A stretch of 64,000 bases of DNA from Dryococelus australis (lineage: Eukaryota > Arthropoda > Insecta > Phasmatodea > Phasmatidae), in the NCBI GenBank assembly GCA_029891345.1, contig CM057002.1, positions 64,064,590 through 64,128,589 of the forward strand, given 5' to 3'. Made by a program: the position numbers and the translations under genes. Shown in pieces: positions 32,241 to 42,649 of the stretch. Each line of letters opens with the position of its first letter. The first letter of the stretch is position 1. Below the pieces are notes generated by a model. The model did no database searches. It was not told where the DNA came from and worked only from the letters and a program-made list of their open reading frames with translations.

Positions 32241-33946
32241 CCCGGCACCCCTAGTACTGGTGACATATTTTAATGTACCGCCACTGAGTCAACATACACC
32301 CTGTTAATCGCTGTTGCGTATTTTGCAGAAAGAGCACGTGATCTCACGAACGATCGCTCACAGGAAAGTCATTCTGAGATACCCAAAATTTTCAGTATAA
32401 AATTTCAGATATTCGACCTACTCTAATGGTCCTATTTGGGGGCCGTTCAAATTTAAGTGGGGGAAGCGTACACAGAGGATGACTCGTAATACTAGTTTAA
32501 CGTCGCTGTATAAGAAATCTGGTCAATGTGGAACGTTTACACTATGTTTTTATATTATTTTATACACTAAGTTACTATAATTACTTCGGGGGAGCTCAAT
32601 ATACGATTTGTTATTTATTTGCAATAGCTAAGCATTTATAGATTAGTTAATAAATCCACACGGTAATATCTTTCAACAGTCTAAAAGTCTACATGGAAGG
32701 TTGTCTCCTTAGCGTTGCCGAAGGGTTATCATCTGTGTGGCTGCTTGACTGGACGGCGGCTCGCTGTGGTAAGACACTCGCCCCCACTCACGTCAGTGCC
32801 TTATACTGCATGCTCGGGAATTCCCCTTACGAACTCCTGGGACTTTTAGAGAGGGGACTGAGTAGACTAGCTTTTGAATGGGAACCCATGTCCGGATCCG
32901 TGCTACAACCATTTCAAATCAGGTGCATCACTCGTCCACTTCCACCGAGGGAAAGAGCAATATCTCAGATGTGCCTGTGTTGGTATGCAACCGGGTGGTC
33001 CGTACTTTACTCGAGACAGTCACCAATTCGGGAGTGCGGCGTATCTTTGGAGTACGACAGTCGTTCCTGTCGCCGGTGAAAGTACCTTGTTCTCATAACT
33101 GTGGCAAAAAAAAAATATATGCGGTGGCGTCGCACGTTGTGGATAGCTCTCTTGGTATTGCAGACGATCTGCTCTTCCACTACCTTCAGCTGCGCCATAC
33201 ACAAGGATCGTGTCTGTGTATTCCGCAAACGTGTGCTGAATCATGTTAATCGGAGACACAAACGCGCGTGAATGGGGCTCGAGAAAGGGTAGACGTCGCG
33301 TGCCATCGAGTGATTAGTTGCTACTCGGTAGCTCAACCTTGAATGAAAAATTAATACTCGCGTAGGAAGAGCGCACGGATATTTACCTTATCTCGCATTG
33401 GAGCCTGTCCTCGATCCGTCAGGCAGTCTGTGTAAATAGCCATTACTAGCGACGCAATTAATAAACCAGTAAATTCTATACTAGGCCGAAATACACAGAG
33501 TCTGTGCCCTGCCCGTCGGAAAACAAGATAGCTAGATCTCTTCTTCAGCTACATGCATAAGGCGTAACTTTAAAATCTCGCGCCAAAGATGAGGGCTGAA
33601 ACACTTATTACTCATTACGTCATGCCTTAATGACAAGCAAAATAACATCTTGCTCTTAGCTCATGGCTTACGTTCATAAACGTTCATTGTAATAATTCTG
33701 AAAGACTTCTAAAATAATTATACTAATTATCACTGTTCAACAGTAATTAAAGCGGTAGCGACAGATATAAACAAACAAGCAAATAAATATTACGCGAGTC
33801 AAAACAGTAGAAAATACGCCTAACATGAGTATCGAATAAAAAACCGCATTTGAAGGCGTTGCGTTATCCACAGGGAAGATTCTTAGACATTGAGACTTGC
33901 AATGTGGATGGCGGGCAACAATAAGTTCTATATGCGTTATTTCCAC
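32241..33946. other. unassigned DNA with a GC-balanced patch
   Basis: 32690-33260 has overlapping ORFs in several frames (longest 128 codons, + strand, 32693-33079) but no recognised motif, and openness in several frames argues against coding. A minus-strand 73-codon ORF ends at 33737 with a hydrophobic C-terminus; no family is recognised. Confidence 0.35.
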
Positions 33947-33995
33947 AATGTTGTACACACAGTCCGATTACGTAAAGGACTGTGTGTACAACATT
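33947..33995. repeat. perfect 19-bp inverted repeat with 11-nt loop
   Basis: AATGTTGTACACACAGTCC (33947-33965) is the exact reverse complement of 33977-33995. The pair is isolated. The tight loop would allow a stable RNA or DNA hairpin. Confidence 0.9.
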
Positions 33996-33999
33996 CACA

Positions 34000-34564
34000 G
34001 GAAATGCATTATTTTATATTTGTACGACGCGCGTTTAACCTGTATAGAGTACATTAATTGTAAGTAGGCGTACAGTTTCTTAACCATTAAATAAAGATAT
34101 TTCTCGAATTTTTTGCATTAGTGCATGTCAAAAGCACGATCTTTGTGTTTTTGTATATACAAACAACGTAACCATAAATATCCACAAATAACGAACAAAG
34201 GTATATTTTATTTTAAGGCATGTTTTACAAAGATATTTTTTTAAATATGAAAAACTGCAACAAGACCAAAATCTACAAAAATTTCCTTATGGTAAGATTT
34301 TTTAAAAAACGTGAAAACATCTGAAAATTGTAACTGAAATATTGATTGAAGTTACGCATGTTAATTAATTCCAACGTGAAGTTTCTCATTTCGGTATATG
34401 AGTTAGTACATCCCAAAACATTGAGATTGTGATTATGGCATGCCATTATGCAAAATATATGAGGTTTACCTTTTCGTACGTGAGGTTAAAGTACTTGTTA
34501 ATAATATCTACACGGTTTCGTGCGAACATAATCGTAATGAGAAATACGCTGTCTTGCGCGACAC
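34000..34564. other. unassigned AT-rich DNA
   Basis: Nothing recognised. Confidence 0.4.
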
Positions 34565-34850
34565 GAGGGTCAAATTCGAATCCACACACCCTACCCCTGC
34601 GGTAGATACCAGCGGCCCTTTTCGCTGTCCGAGGGGGGTGATGAAACTTCTTGCATTCCCCCTGGGGACGTTGCCCAGGTCAAGGGTCACGGCGGGCAAC
34701 AAGGAAAGGGCGTGTGAAAGTGAGCCCTCAGCCGGCGGACGTTTTATTGGGGTTGGCGAGCGCCGCTCGACGAAAATCCATTTCTGGCCCCGGCGCGCGG
34801 CCCCCCGCTGCGACGAGATAGCTGACAGGAACTGCAGATTGTGGAGACTA
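34565..34850. other. GC-rich, CpG-containing island
   Basis: Sharply more GC-rich than its flanks, with clusters such as GGCGAGCGCCGCTCGACG and CCCCGGCGCGCGGCCCCCCG. A + strand ORF of 138 codons runs through it, but its first third lies in ordinary AT-rich DNA and no domain is recognised. It ends exactly where MITE-A copy 2 begins. It could be a CpG island, an unknown exon or foreign DNA. Confidence 0.4.
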
Positions 34851-34853
34851 ATA

Positions 34854-35273
34854 TAGCCTGCTCACGATAAAGTGAGCACTTTATAAATCAACCTTAGAAA
34901 AATGTCACTGCTCTTACATGCCTAGATTTTAACGGAAGCCCTGAGCGACATGCGCGCAGTTGGTAACGATGGATGAGAAAGCAGTTCCGTGTCTTAACGT
35001 CGAATGAAAAGATTTAGGTAACTATCTCTGTCAAGGTCAATTATTTATTTCGCTTTCTGTTTTTTTTTTATGCATCGAAGTGTAAAAATGGAGCAGATCT
35101 TTAAAATATTTACTATTCTTATAATTTGGCAGTTTCGCTTGACTGATGCATCAATAAAATGATGAGGCCAATCAGAATATTAATCATACACAATGCGGAG
35201 GAATACACAACGTGCATACAAGTAGATCTTAAGCAGGTCTTTCAAAAGTGCTCATTTTATCGTGGACAGTGTG
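34854..35273 (+). mobile_element. MITE-A, copy 2
   Basis: About 420 bp with inverted ends: TAGCCTGCTCACGATAAAGTGAGCAC at the left, and CAAAAGTGCTCATTTTATCG then TGGACAG at the right. The interior aligns with copies 3 (37716) and 4 (50731, reversed), sharing ATCAACCTTAGAAAAA-TGTCACTG near the left and GTTTTTTTTTTATGCA-CGAAGTGTAAAAATG centrally. Non-coding. Confidence 0.85.
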
Positions 35274-37540
35274 TAAATGTCGTGCAAGTTGCGCTGCCTC
35301 CAGCAATGTCCACGTTATAGAGCGCGCGTAACTGACGAGAGCTAATTCGGGACTGGGCGGAGACGCTTTGAGAATTTTGCAGGGGAGAATTTTTCCGACG
35401 CTGTGCATTTGTGTCCCAGTTACACCAGAACTGCAAAAAATTTTCCTCCCGTAAATTCTCAGGTGGTCAACGTTTTCGTCAAAATCACTCATTAACTGAT
35501 AATTATTAATGTTTTAATTATTTAATGAACAAGTCAATTCTCAGTTTTCCATAGCAATTTCGTTTAAAATCTACGGCAGCACCAAGTTTCGGATTCAAAA
35601 TTGGCATGTCCTAATCTTTATTACTACACCGAGGCTCAGCCATGGCAGAAATACAGAGACGCAGTAATAAAACATATTACTTCGGCGGTTACGTGATATT
35701 CACAATTTACGTGTTCCAAATTTAAACAATGCCATCAACATATCTACATGTTTTACGATTTTCAGTTCTATAGACTGCCTGTAATGTGGCCGAGCAAAGA
35801 TTTTTCACAGTCCACCTCAGTCGTATGCTCGCACTCCTTTACCAAGTTCACTAAAACTCGACCGCTTGATTACACCCACTGCCCACTTGGCACGCAACAA
35901 ATTATACTGTGGTGGGGGGGAGGAGGATCAGCTATAATTTCTCACGTCCCAGTGAAATAAATGCAATACAGTTTCTCGTGATTATCCGCATGGCTATTTA
36001 TTTACGCTTTCTAAAAATAATTTCTTGCATCTTGTATTCAGAGATATGAAGCTACGATACTGCACACGAAAGTGTTTCTAAGACTTCCGCTATGTAAAAG
36101 AAAATTTACTACATTTCTAGAAGATTTCTTACCAATTTATTTTAGCTCAAGTCATTTTACTCTTACATATTTCATTACTGATTTATAATTATTTTTTTAC
36201 TACGTAAACAAGCCATTTGTGAGTTCTACAAATGATTATATACTTTTAAACTCTCACACTTGGCTGGAAATATTACGTATTTCTTTACCTTAGCAGCATA
36301 TATTTATTGTTCTTACTATTCTCCCAACAAATATATAGAATGATCAGAAAATAGTTATTTTATCAGAAAATAGAATAAGATGATAAGACGGAGCCACAAT
36401 ATTGCATTTTTATGATTATGATCTTAGTCAAATTTCAGGATTACGATTTCAGGCTAAATGTATTATATAAACTGGAAAATGTAAAGGAAATTTATGAAAT
36501 GAAAGTTTTAAAAACATTGCCATGACCAAAAACTTGATCGTCAATTGTTTTAAACATTATTCTGTCACAGTTCAGTACGTCACCTTCCGCTTGCCACATT
36601 AAGTCTGTCATTCATCATCTAGTCTTTGGTTCGACCACCGTATTCTACTATTTCTTGCTCACTCATCTAGCTAGTCGTAATGTAATGTACCAGTGTTAAA
36701 AGTGCATGTTCAAAGACGCACTGATTTCTTGTTTAGTTTTCTTGTATTTTACACTGACTACCCATTCCGCTTCTTATCACTAACAATCGGTTTGGTTCCC
36801 ACGTCCACGATTTGAGGCCAAACGTCATCACTATAAAGCCAACTTCGTCGGAAATTGAAATAAGCATGTACTCGAGTGTGACCAGTGGACTCCAGGGTTC
36901 CAGTACCAAGCACTTTAACAGATTGGTTTTATTGACTTTTGGCCAGTCTATAAAAGGCAAATTTCTGAAATGCCGTCTTGTTCTTTTTCAAATAAGCAAT
37001 GAAATTATACACGGGTTGCAAAATTCACACTTCCTTTTTTTTTCTTCAAATGTTGTATACCAGAAATATTTATTTTAATAAAATATTAAAAATAGAATAT
37101 ACTTTATTTTCAAAATTATTTCGTTAGCTTTGTTTTACCTACTTCGCACGAACCTATACTGTCTGAACATTTATTTCCTAAACAAAAAATAATATTATTC
37201 ATTATATCAAAATTATTTGATAATCAGGCATAACTAACTAATCAAAAGGGATGTAGGATACTATCATCTTAAGCACATTAAGTAAAATACATCATGAATT
37301 TCAATTGTTTCATAAATACAATTACGCAGTGCCTAAAAAACACTAAATAATCCGCAAAAATGCCATAGTTGACCTCATGCGTAGCACGATCTCCAATCTA
37401 TCAAGATTGCCTGGCATATCCTAGTAGACAATCATGCCACAAACGTCGATCATAACTTAGAAATAAAACAACAGAACTTAGTTCAACATGCCACAGAGCT
37501 ACTCCAGCCATAGTTAAAACAATACACGTATATCCCTCTT
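35274..37540. other. unassigned DNA
   Basis: About 2.3 kb. ORFs of up to 88 codons have no recognised domain; those at 36733-37078 lie in both strands over the same bases. Otherwise AT-rich with no repeat recognised. Confidence 0.4.
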
Positions 37541-37650
37541 AGGTGTCCGATCCATTGAGGTTGGGTTCGGGGTGACGGTGAAAAGTGGGTGGGACGCTGA
37601 CGGAGGCCTGGAGGGCGCTCTCCTCTCAGACTCTCCGTTGTGACCGCGCT
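37541..37650. other. short GC-rich patch next to MITE-A copy 3
   Basis: Reads GGTTCGGGGTGACGGTG and GACGGAGGCCTGGAGGGCGC. No coding or repeat recognised. Listed because other GC-rich patches also lie beside MITE-A copies. Confidence 0.35.
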
Positions 37651-37715
37651 TTACGCCAAACATGTCACGCACTTATTGAGGGGAAGACGTAGTTAAGTAA
37701 AGTTAATACTTTTAA

Positions 37716-38138
37716 AGGCTGTTAACGATAAAAGTAGCACTTTTGAAATCAACCTTAGAAAAAATGTCACTGCTCCTACATGCGTGTATTTTAAAGGGGA
37801 ACGCTGCCTGACATGCGCCCAGTAAAGCTGGTAACGGTGGAGGGAAAGTAGTTCCGTATCTTAACGTCGAAGAAAAAGTGCTAGGAAACCATTTGTGATG
37901 ATTTAAATTATTTCTTTTGCGTTCTGTTTTTTTTTTATGCACCGAAGTGTAAAAATGAGAACATATGTAAAATATTTCCTTTTCTAATAATCTCGCAGTT
38001 TCACTTGACCGATGCATGAATAAAGTGATGGGACCCACGGCAACGTTAATCTTACATAAGGCGGAAGAATACACAACGTGCATAAAACTAGATCTTAAGC
38101 AAGGCTTTCAAAAGTGTTAATTTTACCGTGAATAGCCT
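37716..38138 (+). mobile_element. MITE-A, copy 3
   Basis: The left end reads AGGCTGTTAACGATAAAAGT and the right end, in reverse complement, AGGCTATTCACGGTAAAATT. It aligns with copy 2 throughout in the same orientation, including AAATCAACCTTAGAAAAAAT and TTTTTTTTATGCACCGAAGT. The minus-strand ORF of 123 codons crossing it is a shadow. Confidence 0.85.
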
Positions 38139-38301
38139 ACATACAAACTCTAAATTTATTGTCTCCTTCAATGGTACATTTTAGCAATCGCAATACTCAA
38201 CGTTAATACTCTTATTTCACTTATTGAGTGTCAAAATAATTAAATCAAATATTTAGCTGTTTTCGTAAAACACTAAATGATTGCCACGCTCGCCCTCGCC
38301 T

Positions 38302-39227
38302 CACATAACCCGGGGAAGCCAAATGCTGAAATCACATAGCCCCGACCAACACAGCACGACACGACCAAGAAACGCAACCACGACACATTCAATGTGACAT
38401 CACGCTCTTGGCATTTAACGTAACTATTTAGAAGGCGCTGATCGGCTTCATTAGTTTCAAAGGCGGTGAACAAGAGGGAAATTTGTCATTCATAATGGTG
38501 ACAAACTGGTATCGCTAATGCATACAAAGGTAAAATTATTATTTTTAAGGGCTAGAGTAATTTTCGATTTATTTATCTTTTAATCTGTGTATTTACCATT
38601 GTTGGTAAAGCTTGCAATACAATTTCGTTTTGCAATTTTTTACAATCTGTGCGTCGTGCCGCACGATCATAGACTAAAGATGAGGTAGACCGATCTTACT
38701 GGCTGCGCACAACCAATCTCAGTGTCTCAACATTGAACTGCTTTTCTGCCTACAGGTCTAGCAAAAATGGCGTGGTTTGGATTTTGGGTTAGAAAATTGA
38801 ATTGTAAACAAATACTTTGAGATGAGTGTATACTTGCTCTAACCAATTTGTATTGCAGTTTGCATATATTACAATTGGTAAGATTGTTTTATTAATGCAA
38901 TAGTGCTTGTCATTTAAAAATTAAGATATAAACAAACACGTACATCACTGTTGTGTTGACCATGTCACTGACAGTTGTGATGGAGTTTTGCAGGATTGGG
39001 GTAGGTCATTGTTGGGTAAATGCGCAGAAGACTAGGCGGTCTGCCTCATATTTAGTCTATGCGCACGACACGACGAAAAATAAAAGTCATTTCTAATCCA
39101 AAATTGCTGGTCGTACGGTGGAATCGGTCGGGCTTACAACGATCTATCTTTGTATTTAGTTGGCTGTTGGCCGTCGTGTCGTGCGCGTCTGGGCTATGTG
39201 ATTGCGGCATTAATCGGGTTGGGTAAT
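38302..39227. mobile_element. inverted-repeat element of about 925 bp containing a nested MITE-B
   Basis: Outer arms: the left (38302-38365) contains AAATCACATAGCCCCGACC and AGCACGACACGACC. The right (39169-39227), reverse-complemented, contains CAATCACATAGCCCAGACGC and GCACGACACGACGGCC. The arms match over about 55 bp with mismatches. MITE-B copy 2 lies between them, so the outer element is probably the older one. No coding. Confidence 0.55.
38668..39061 (+). mobile_element. MITE-B, copy 2
   Basis: Ends CATAGACTAAAGATGAGGTAG and, reverse-complemented, CATAGACTAAATATGAGGCAG. It aligns in reverse with copy 1 (1643-2036): shared blocks include GGCTGCGCACAACCAATCTC, TTTTGGGTTAGAAAA and CTAACCAATTTGTA. 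Confidence 0.8.
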
Positions 39228-39640
39228 TACTCACCTATGTTCGTCTTGGTCTCGCTAGGCTCCTCCATGGCGTTGACCTCGGCCCGCTGGACTGGCGACC
39301 CTCTCGGGAACGTCGACCCACGTGGCCCTCTGGTGTCGGCAGGAACAAATATGGCCGCGATCCCCCAGAACTCGCAACATTTATACTTCCCCGCCCGGCC
39401 TTGTTTCGGATAACTTTCCCCCGGCTGTTGTCAAAACTGTCGTCGCCATGGCCGACCTCTCGTTGCCTCGTCGCTACTCGCACGGCCTGGTGGCGCTCAC
39501 AACTCTGCTCGACGCAGTAAGAGGCGACGCAGCTCCAGCACTGTCATGTATAGTTGATTCACGGTATCTTTGGCCTTTTCTGAACCCCAGCTTAAGTTCT
39601 ACTTCCAGGATATTCCTCCGCTTCGTGCAAACGTAGCTTA
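39228..39640. other. GC-rich island
   Basis: About 320 bp of balanced to GC-rich sequence with overlapping ORFs on both strands (+ 39322-39636, - 39235-39483) and no recognised domain. A short segment near its end (GTTCTACTTCCAGGATATTCC, 39596-39616) recurs in reverse complement at about 41684-41704, so at least the right edge is repeat-derived. Confidence 0.4.
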
Positions 39641-40082
39641 ACTAAGTCTGGGAGATTACATCAGGGGGACAGCGCATCGGATTCATGCGCATTCTGTTAT
39701 AACAGTATTTCTTATAAGAACTATTTCTTACTAGGGGCTACCAACACACATGTTTTCTCACTTTTTATTCAAATTATTTATAAATTAAGTATTCAAATTT
39801 ATATATAAAATACTAATAACATTTCAATTTAACAGAAAAAGAAAAGTAACTTTTATGAAGACAAGTACAAAACTCTAGTAATACATGGCACATGTTAGAA
39901 ACCACCAAGCACGTCATATATAGGGAGATTTTTCAAAGGTTTGATACAAAAAGGACGAGGAAACCATAAATGGACTATAGACACAGTAGAGGTTGGGTAG
40001 TGTATCGGCCGGACCCCGGGTTCCTCTGGGTGTGAGGCACCCAGATGTATATTCGAGGGGAGCGGGTGGTGCATCGCAATAT
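39641..40082. other. unassigned DNA
   Basis: Nothing recognised. Confidence 0.4.
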
Positions 40083-40122
40083 GGGCTATTCACGGTAAAG
40101 TGAGGGACTTTCGAAAGCCCCT
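40083..40122. repeat. solitary MITE-A end
   Basis: GGGCTATTCACGGTAAAGTG then a GGACTTTCGAAAGCCC extension matches the MITE-A terminal repeat. No partner end was found nearby, so it is a truncated copy. Confidence 0.65.
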
Positions 40123-41085
40123 CATTTCGAATAATACTCAATAAGTTAATTTTATTTCAGCCTTCGACGTTAACTTCCGAGTGCAGTGGCATACACAACA
40201 TATACTGTGTATATTATATATATATGGAAATATTTATTTAAAAATTTGGTCAAGGGATAAAAAAATGGCTGAATGTAAAACGCAACTATGGTCTCATGGT
40301 GTGCTATTTTGTAGCTAAGGCAGTAGAGCAGGTGGCTGAATAGTTAGGCCACACAAAAGTCAGATATTGTTAACATGTCTGGGAAATGATAACATGACGG
40401 AAAATATGGAAGTACAGCGGGGTTTAATTGAAGTAATAGAGGATACTTATTGAGAATTTACAAAAGAAAATAAACAGCTTTAATGAGAATGTAGCCATAA
40501 GAATACGAAATTTAGATAGGGAACTGGAGTGAAGGCAGATGTAGCAGCAGAACAGTTGGTGCAGGAGGGACCCAGCAGTTCTGCTGCTTAGGCATTCCTG
40601 TGTTAGGTATGCAAAAGGAGTCACAATTAAGTTCGCCCCCTACGATAGACAGACACCTTAGTGGGAATACAGCCACCGATTCGGGAACTCTATGCCTCTG
40701 AATGGCTTGGTCAGAAGACCAGCATACATATCTCGCAACTTCTCAGCTGAGCTGATATTCCCAGTGCTCAGCATAATCCATCCTCTGTCGCAAAGAGATG
40801 ATATAGAGTACTCCATACTAGTGTCAGGTTTTGAGCTGTGCTTTAGCGACTGATGTTTGCTATAAACCCACCCCAGCTGTGGAATCATTACAGGCGCTAT
40901 AAGACATGATGTCTGTGGAGGGGTATCCAGAGGAAGCACGTGATATCATAGCTGTCGGATTCTTCATCAATGACATTGATGATGTGGATACTCGACAAGT
41001 GGTGAGTTTGGCAGCGCTACACAGCACACGGGATGCTCTGGCCCGAACACTGGAATAAAGTGAAGATATTTGGGTCGTTCATAAC
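40123..41085. other. unassigned DNA with a 93-codon ORF
   Basis: The minus-strand ORF at 40658-40939 is GC-balanced. No domain could be assigned with confidence. Confidence 0.3.
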
Positions 41086-41226
41086 ATCGAAGTCGTGAGT
41101 TCCGATGAGGGTGAAGTGAGGTGAGTATAGAAGAGTACTGGAATGCAAGGGCGGGGGAAACGGGAGATCCCTGACAAAACTCGCCGACCAGGGGCATCGT
41201 CCAGCACGATTCCCACATACGTAAAT
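41086..41226 (-). repeat. SINE-A, truncated copy
   Basis: The minus strand reads TGGGAATCGTG, then GGAGA-free CGGCGAGTTTTGTCAGGGAT, CTCCCGTTTCCCCCGCCC and CCTCATCGGAACTC, matching the body and tail of 22238-22452 without the tRNA head. Confidence 0.7.
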
Positions 41227-42090
41227 CTAGGGCCCACGAGTCAGTGTTTTAGCATTTCGAACTGTCGTAATGCAACGAGAAAAATATTTTGTAGGCAACT
41301 GACCTAATCAAATTATTTTTACCAACGAAAAATACATTTTTAATGAGTACAATAGTTTAATGATGACCACGGAATAATTGTTCGTTCTCCACAAAAATAA
41401 TCTGGCAAAATGAAGACCAAACAGTTTTCTATTTGCCACAAATCAAATTTTTATGTGGGTAGTATAAGCCAGCCAATTATTTTTGGTTTAATGCTTACGG
41501 ATGCTGTTATTATGAATATCCATTTGCTGCCATTTCCAAAATAATTTATTGTGCGCTAAATTTACCCACTTAGGTTGTGTAAGTACAGCACTACTAGTAT
41601 GGAATTTTGTTTTAACATATTTATATTTCAACCATCTATAAAAAGAGTTCTTGATACACTAAAATCGTACTAAACAGAGGAATATCCTGGAAGTAGAACT
41701 TTAGCAGGCTCCAGAAACATTGGAAGTAACCGCGAATGGACTATATATATCTCGGTTCCCTCTACACACGTCCACTATTTTACAACAGTCTTTGTGTCAC
41801 AATACAAATAAAAACTAATCGATCACAAAAAAAAAGTCTATAATTAAGGCCTGAGTGTCGTATAAGTCAGTACAATATAAGATTATTTAATATAGTCCTT
41901 CAGTACATACGCATTTCCTATTTAAAATGAACCAATTAGAAATTAGCTGACGACCATACTGACAAGAAGTCCATGGTATTAGATCTCTTTCGTAATCCGT
42001 AATTAATTATTCCCTGGACACGTTACGTAATTTAAAATTATTTCGTCAACTCTATCACAAGTGTTTGTTCGGTAAGTCTAGAAATATGCT
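41227..42090. other. unassigned AT-rich DNA
   Basis: Nothing recognised except the short segment near 41684-41704 shared with the island at 39596-39616. Confidence 0.4.
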
Positions 42091-42093
42091 ACC

Positions 42094-42649
42094 TACCAAA
42101 AAGTAATTGGGCACCTGTCCACAATGTTTGCTCGGTGGTTGTCCCCCGTTAGAATCTCGTAGGGCCACCTCTTGCGGCTAAAACAGCAGCCACCCTGTCT
42201 GGCATGCTCTCTACGAGTGTTTGCAGGACATCCACGGGGATTCGCCGCCATTCCTCTTGCAACCATTCCATGAGTTGAGCAAATGGATTTTGGCCGCGCC
42301 TGACGAGCCCTCACCTGGCGATCCAATTCGTCCCAAAGATGTTCTATAGGGTTGAAGTCGGGGCTCTGGGTGGGCCAGTCCAATCGGCGAACATTGTTGT
42401 CGGCGTACCACTGCATAGTAGCGCTTGAAACATGGCACCTGGCATTGTCATCCTGGAAGTAACATGGGTCCATTCCGTATAAAGGCCACAATGTTGGGGG
42501 CGTCTCATTATCCAGTATGTTACAATAGGCCTCTGTGTTCATGCTACCACGGGCAAACACCAGCGGTCCTGCGCCGAAGGCCGTGAAACACAAGTCAACT
42601 GACGTACTGAATTACCTATCTACACGGGTGCCCAATAACTTTTTGGTTG
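42094..42649 (-). mobile_element. miniaturised Tc1-family (DD34E) transposon with both ends
   Basis: About 556 bp. The left end TACCAAAAAGTAATTGGGCACCTGT and the right end in reverse complement CAACCAAAAAGTTATTGGGCACCCGT form terminal inverted repeats of about 26 bp. Between them only the C-terminal half of a transposase remains (next entry). Tc1 elements insert at TA; a TA lies at the left border, but I could not confirm a clean duplication at the right. The loss of the N-terminal DNA-binding domain makes it non-autonomous. Confidence 0.85.
42150..42593 (-). pseudogene. Tc1-type transposase, C-terminal fragment
   Basis: The minus-strand translation has FGAGPLVFARGSMNTEAYC, then FQDDNARCHVSSATMQWYA, VRRLDWPTQSPDFNPIEHLW and DELDRQVRARQARPKS. 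The second catalytic Asp (QDDNA) and the Glu of PIEHLW are separated by 34 residues, i.e. the DD34E signature of Tc1. The first catalytic Asp and the HTH region are missing. After RPKS the frame is shifted: the expected ending (MEWLQEEWRRIPVDVLQTL and PDRVAAVLAARGGPTRF) is readable in another frame at about 42290-42150. The original length would be near 340 residues; about 150 remain. Confidence 0.85.

Noticed and set aside
32693-33249. overlapping ORFs of 123-128 codons
   Set aside because: Several frames on both strands are open at once and none has a recognisable domain. Probably GC-balanced non-coding DNA or an unknown repeat.
28981-33958. shared 'I-x-EI-x-HIEL' wording between minus-strand ORFs at 28981-29169 and 33737-33958
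   Set aside because: Similarity covers only about ten residues in AT-rich ORFs and does not extend, so chance is likely.
37712-38083. 123-codon minus-strand ORF
   Set aside because: It lies entirely inside MITE-A copy 3, and the same DNA in copies 2 and 4 is not open.
40658-40939. possible retroelement RNase H end (LLTKPF in a minus-strand ORF)
   Set aside because: A single short word resembles the ADxxTKP ending of Copia-like elements. No reverse transcriptase, integrase or LTR was found around it.
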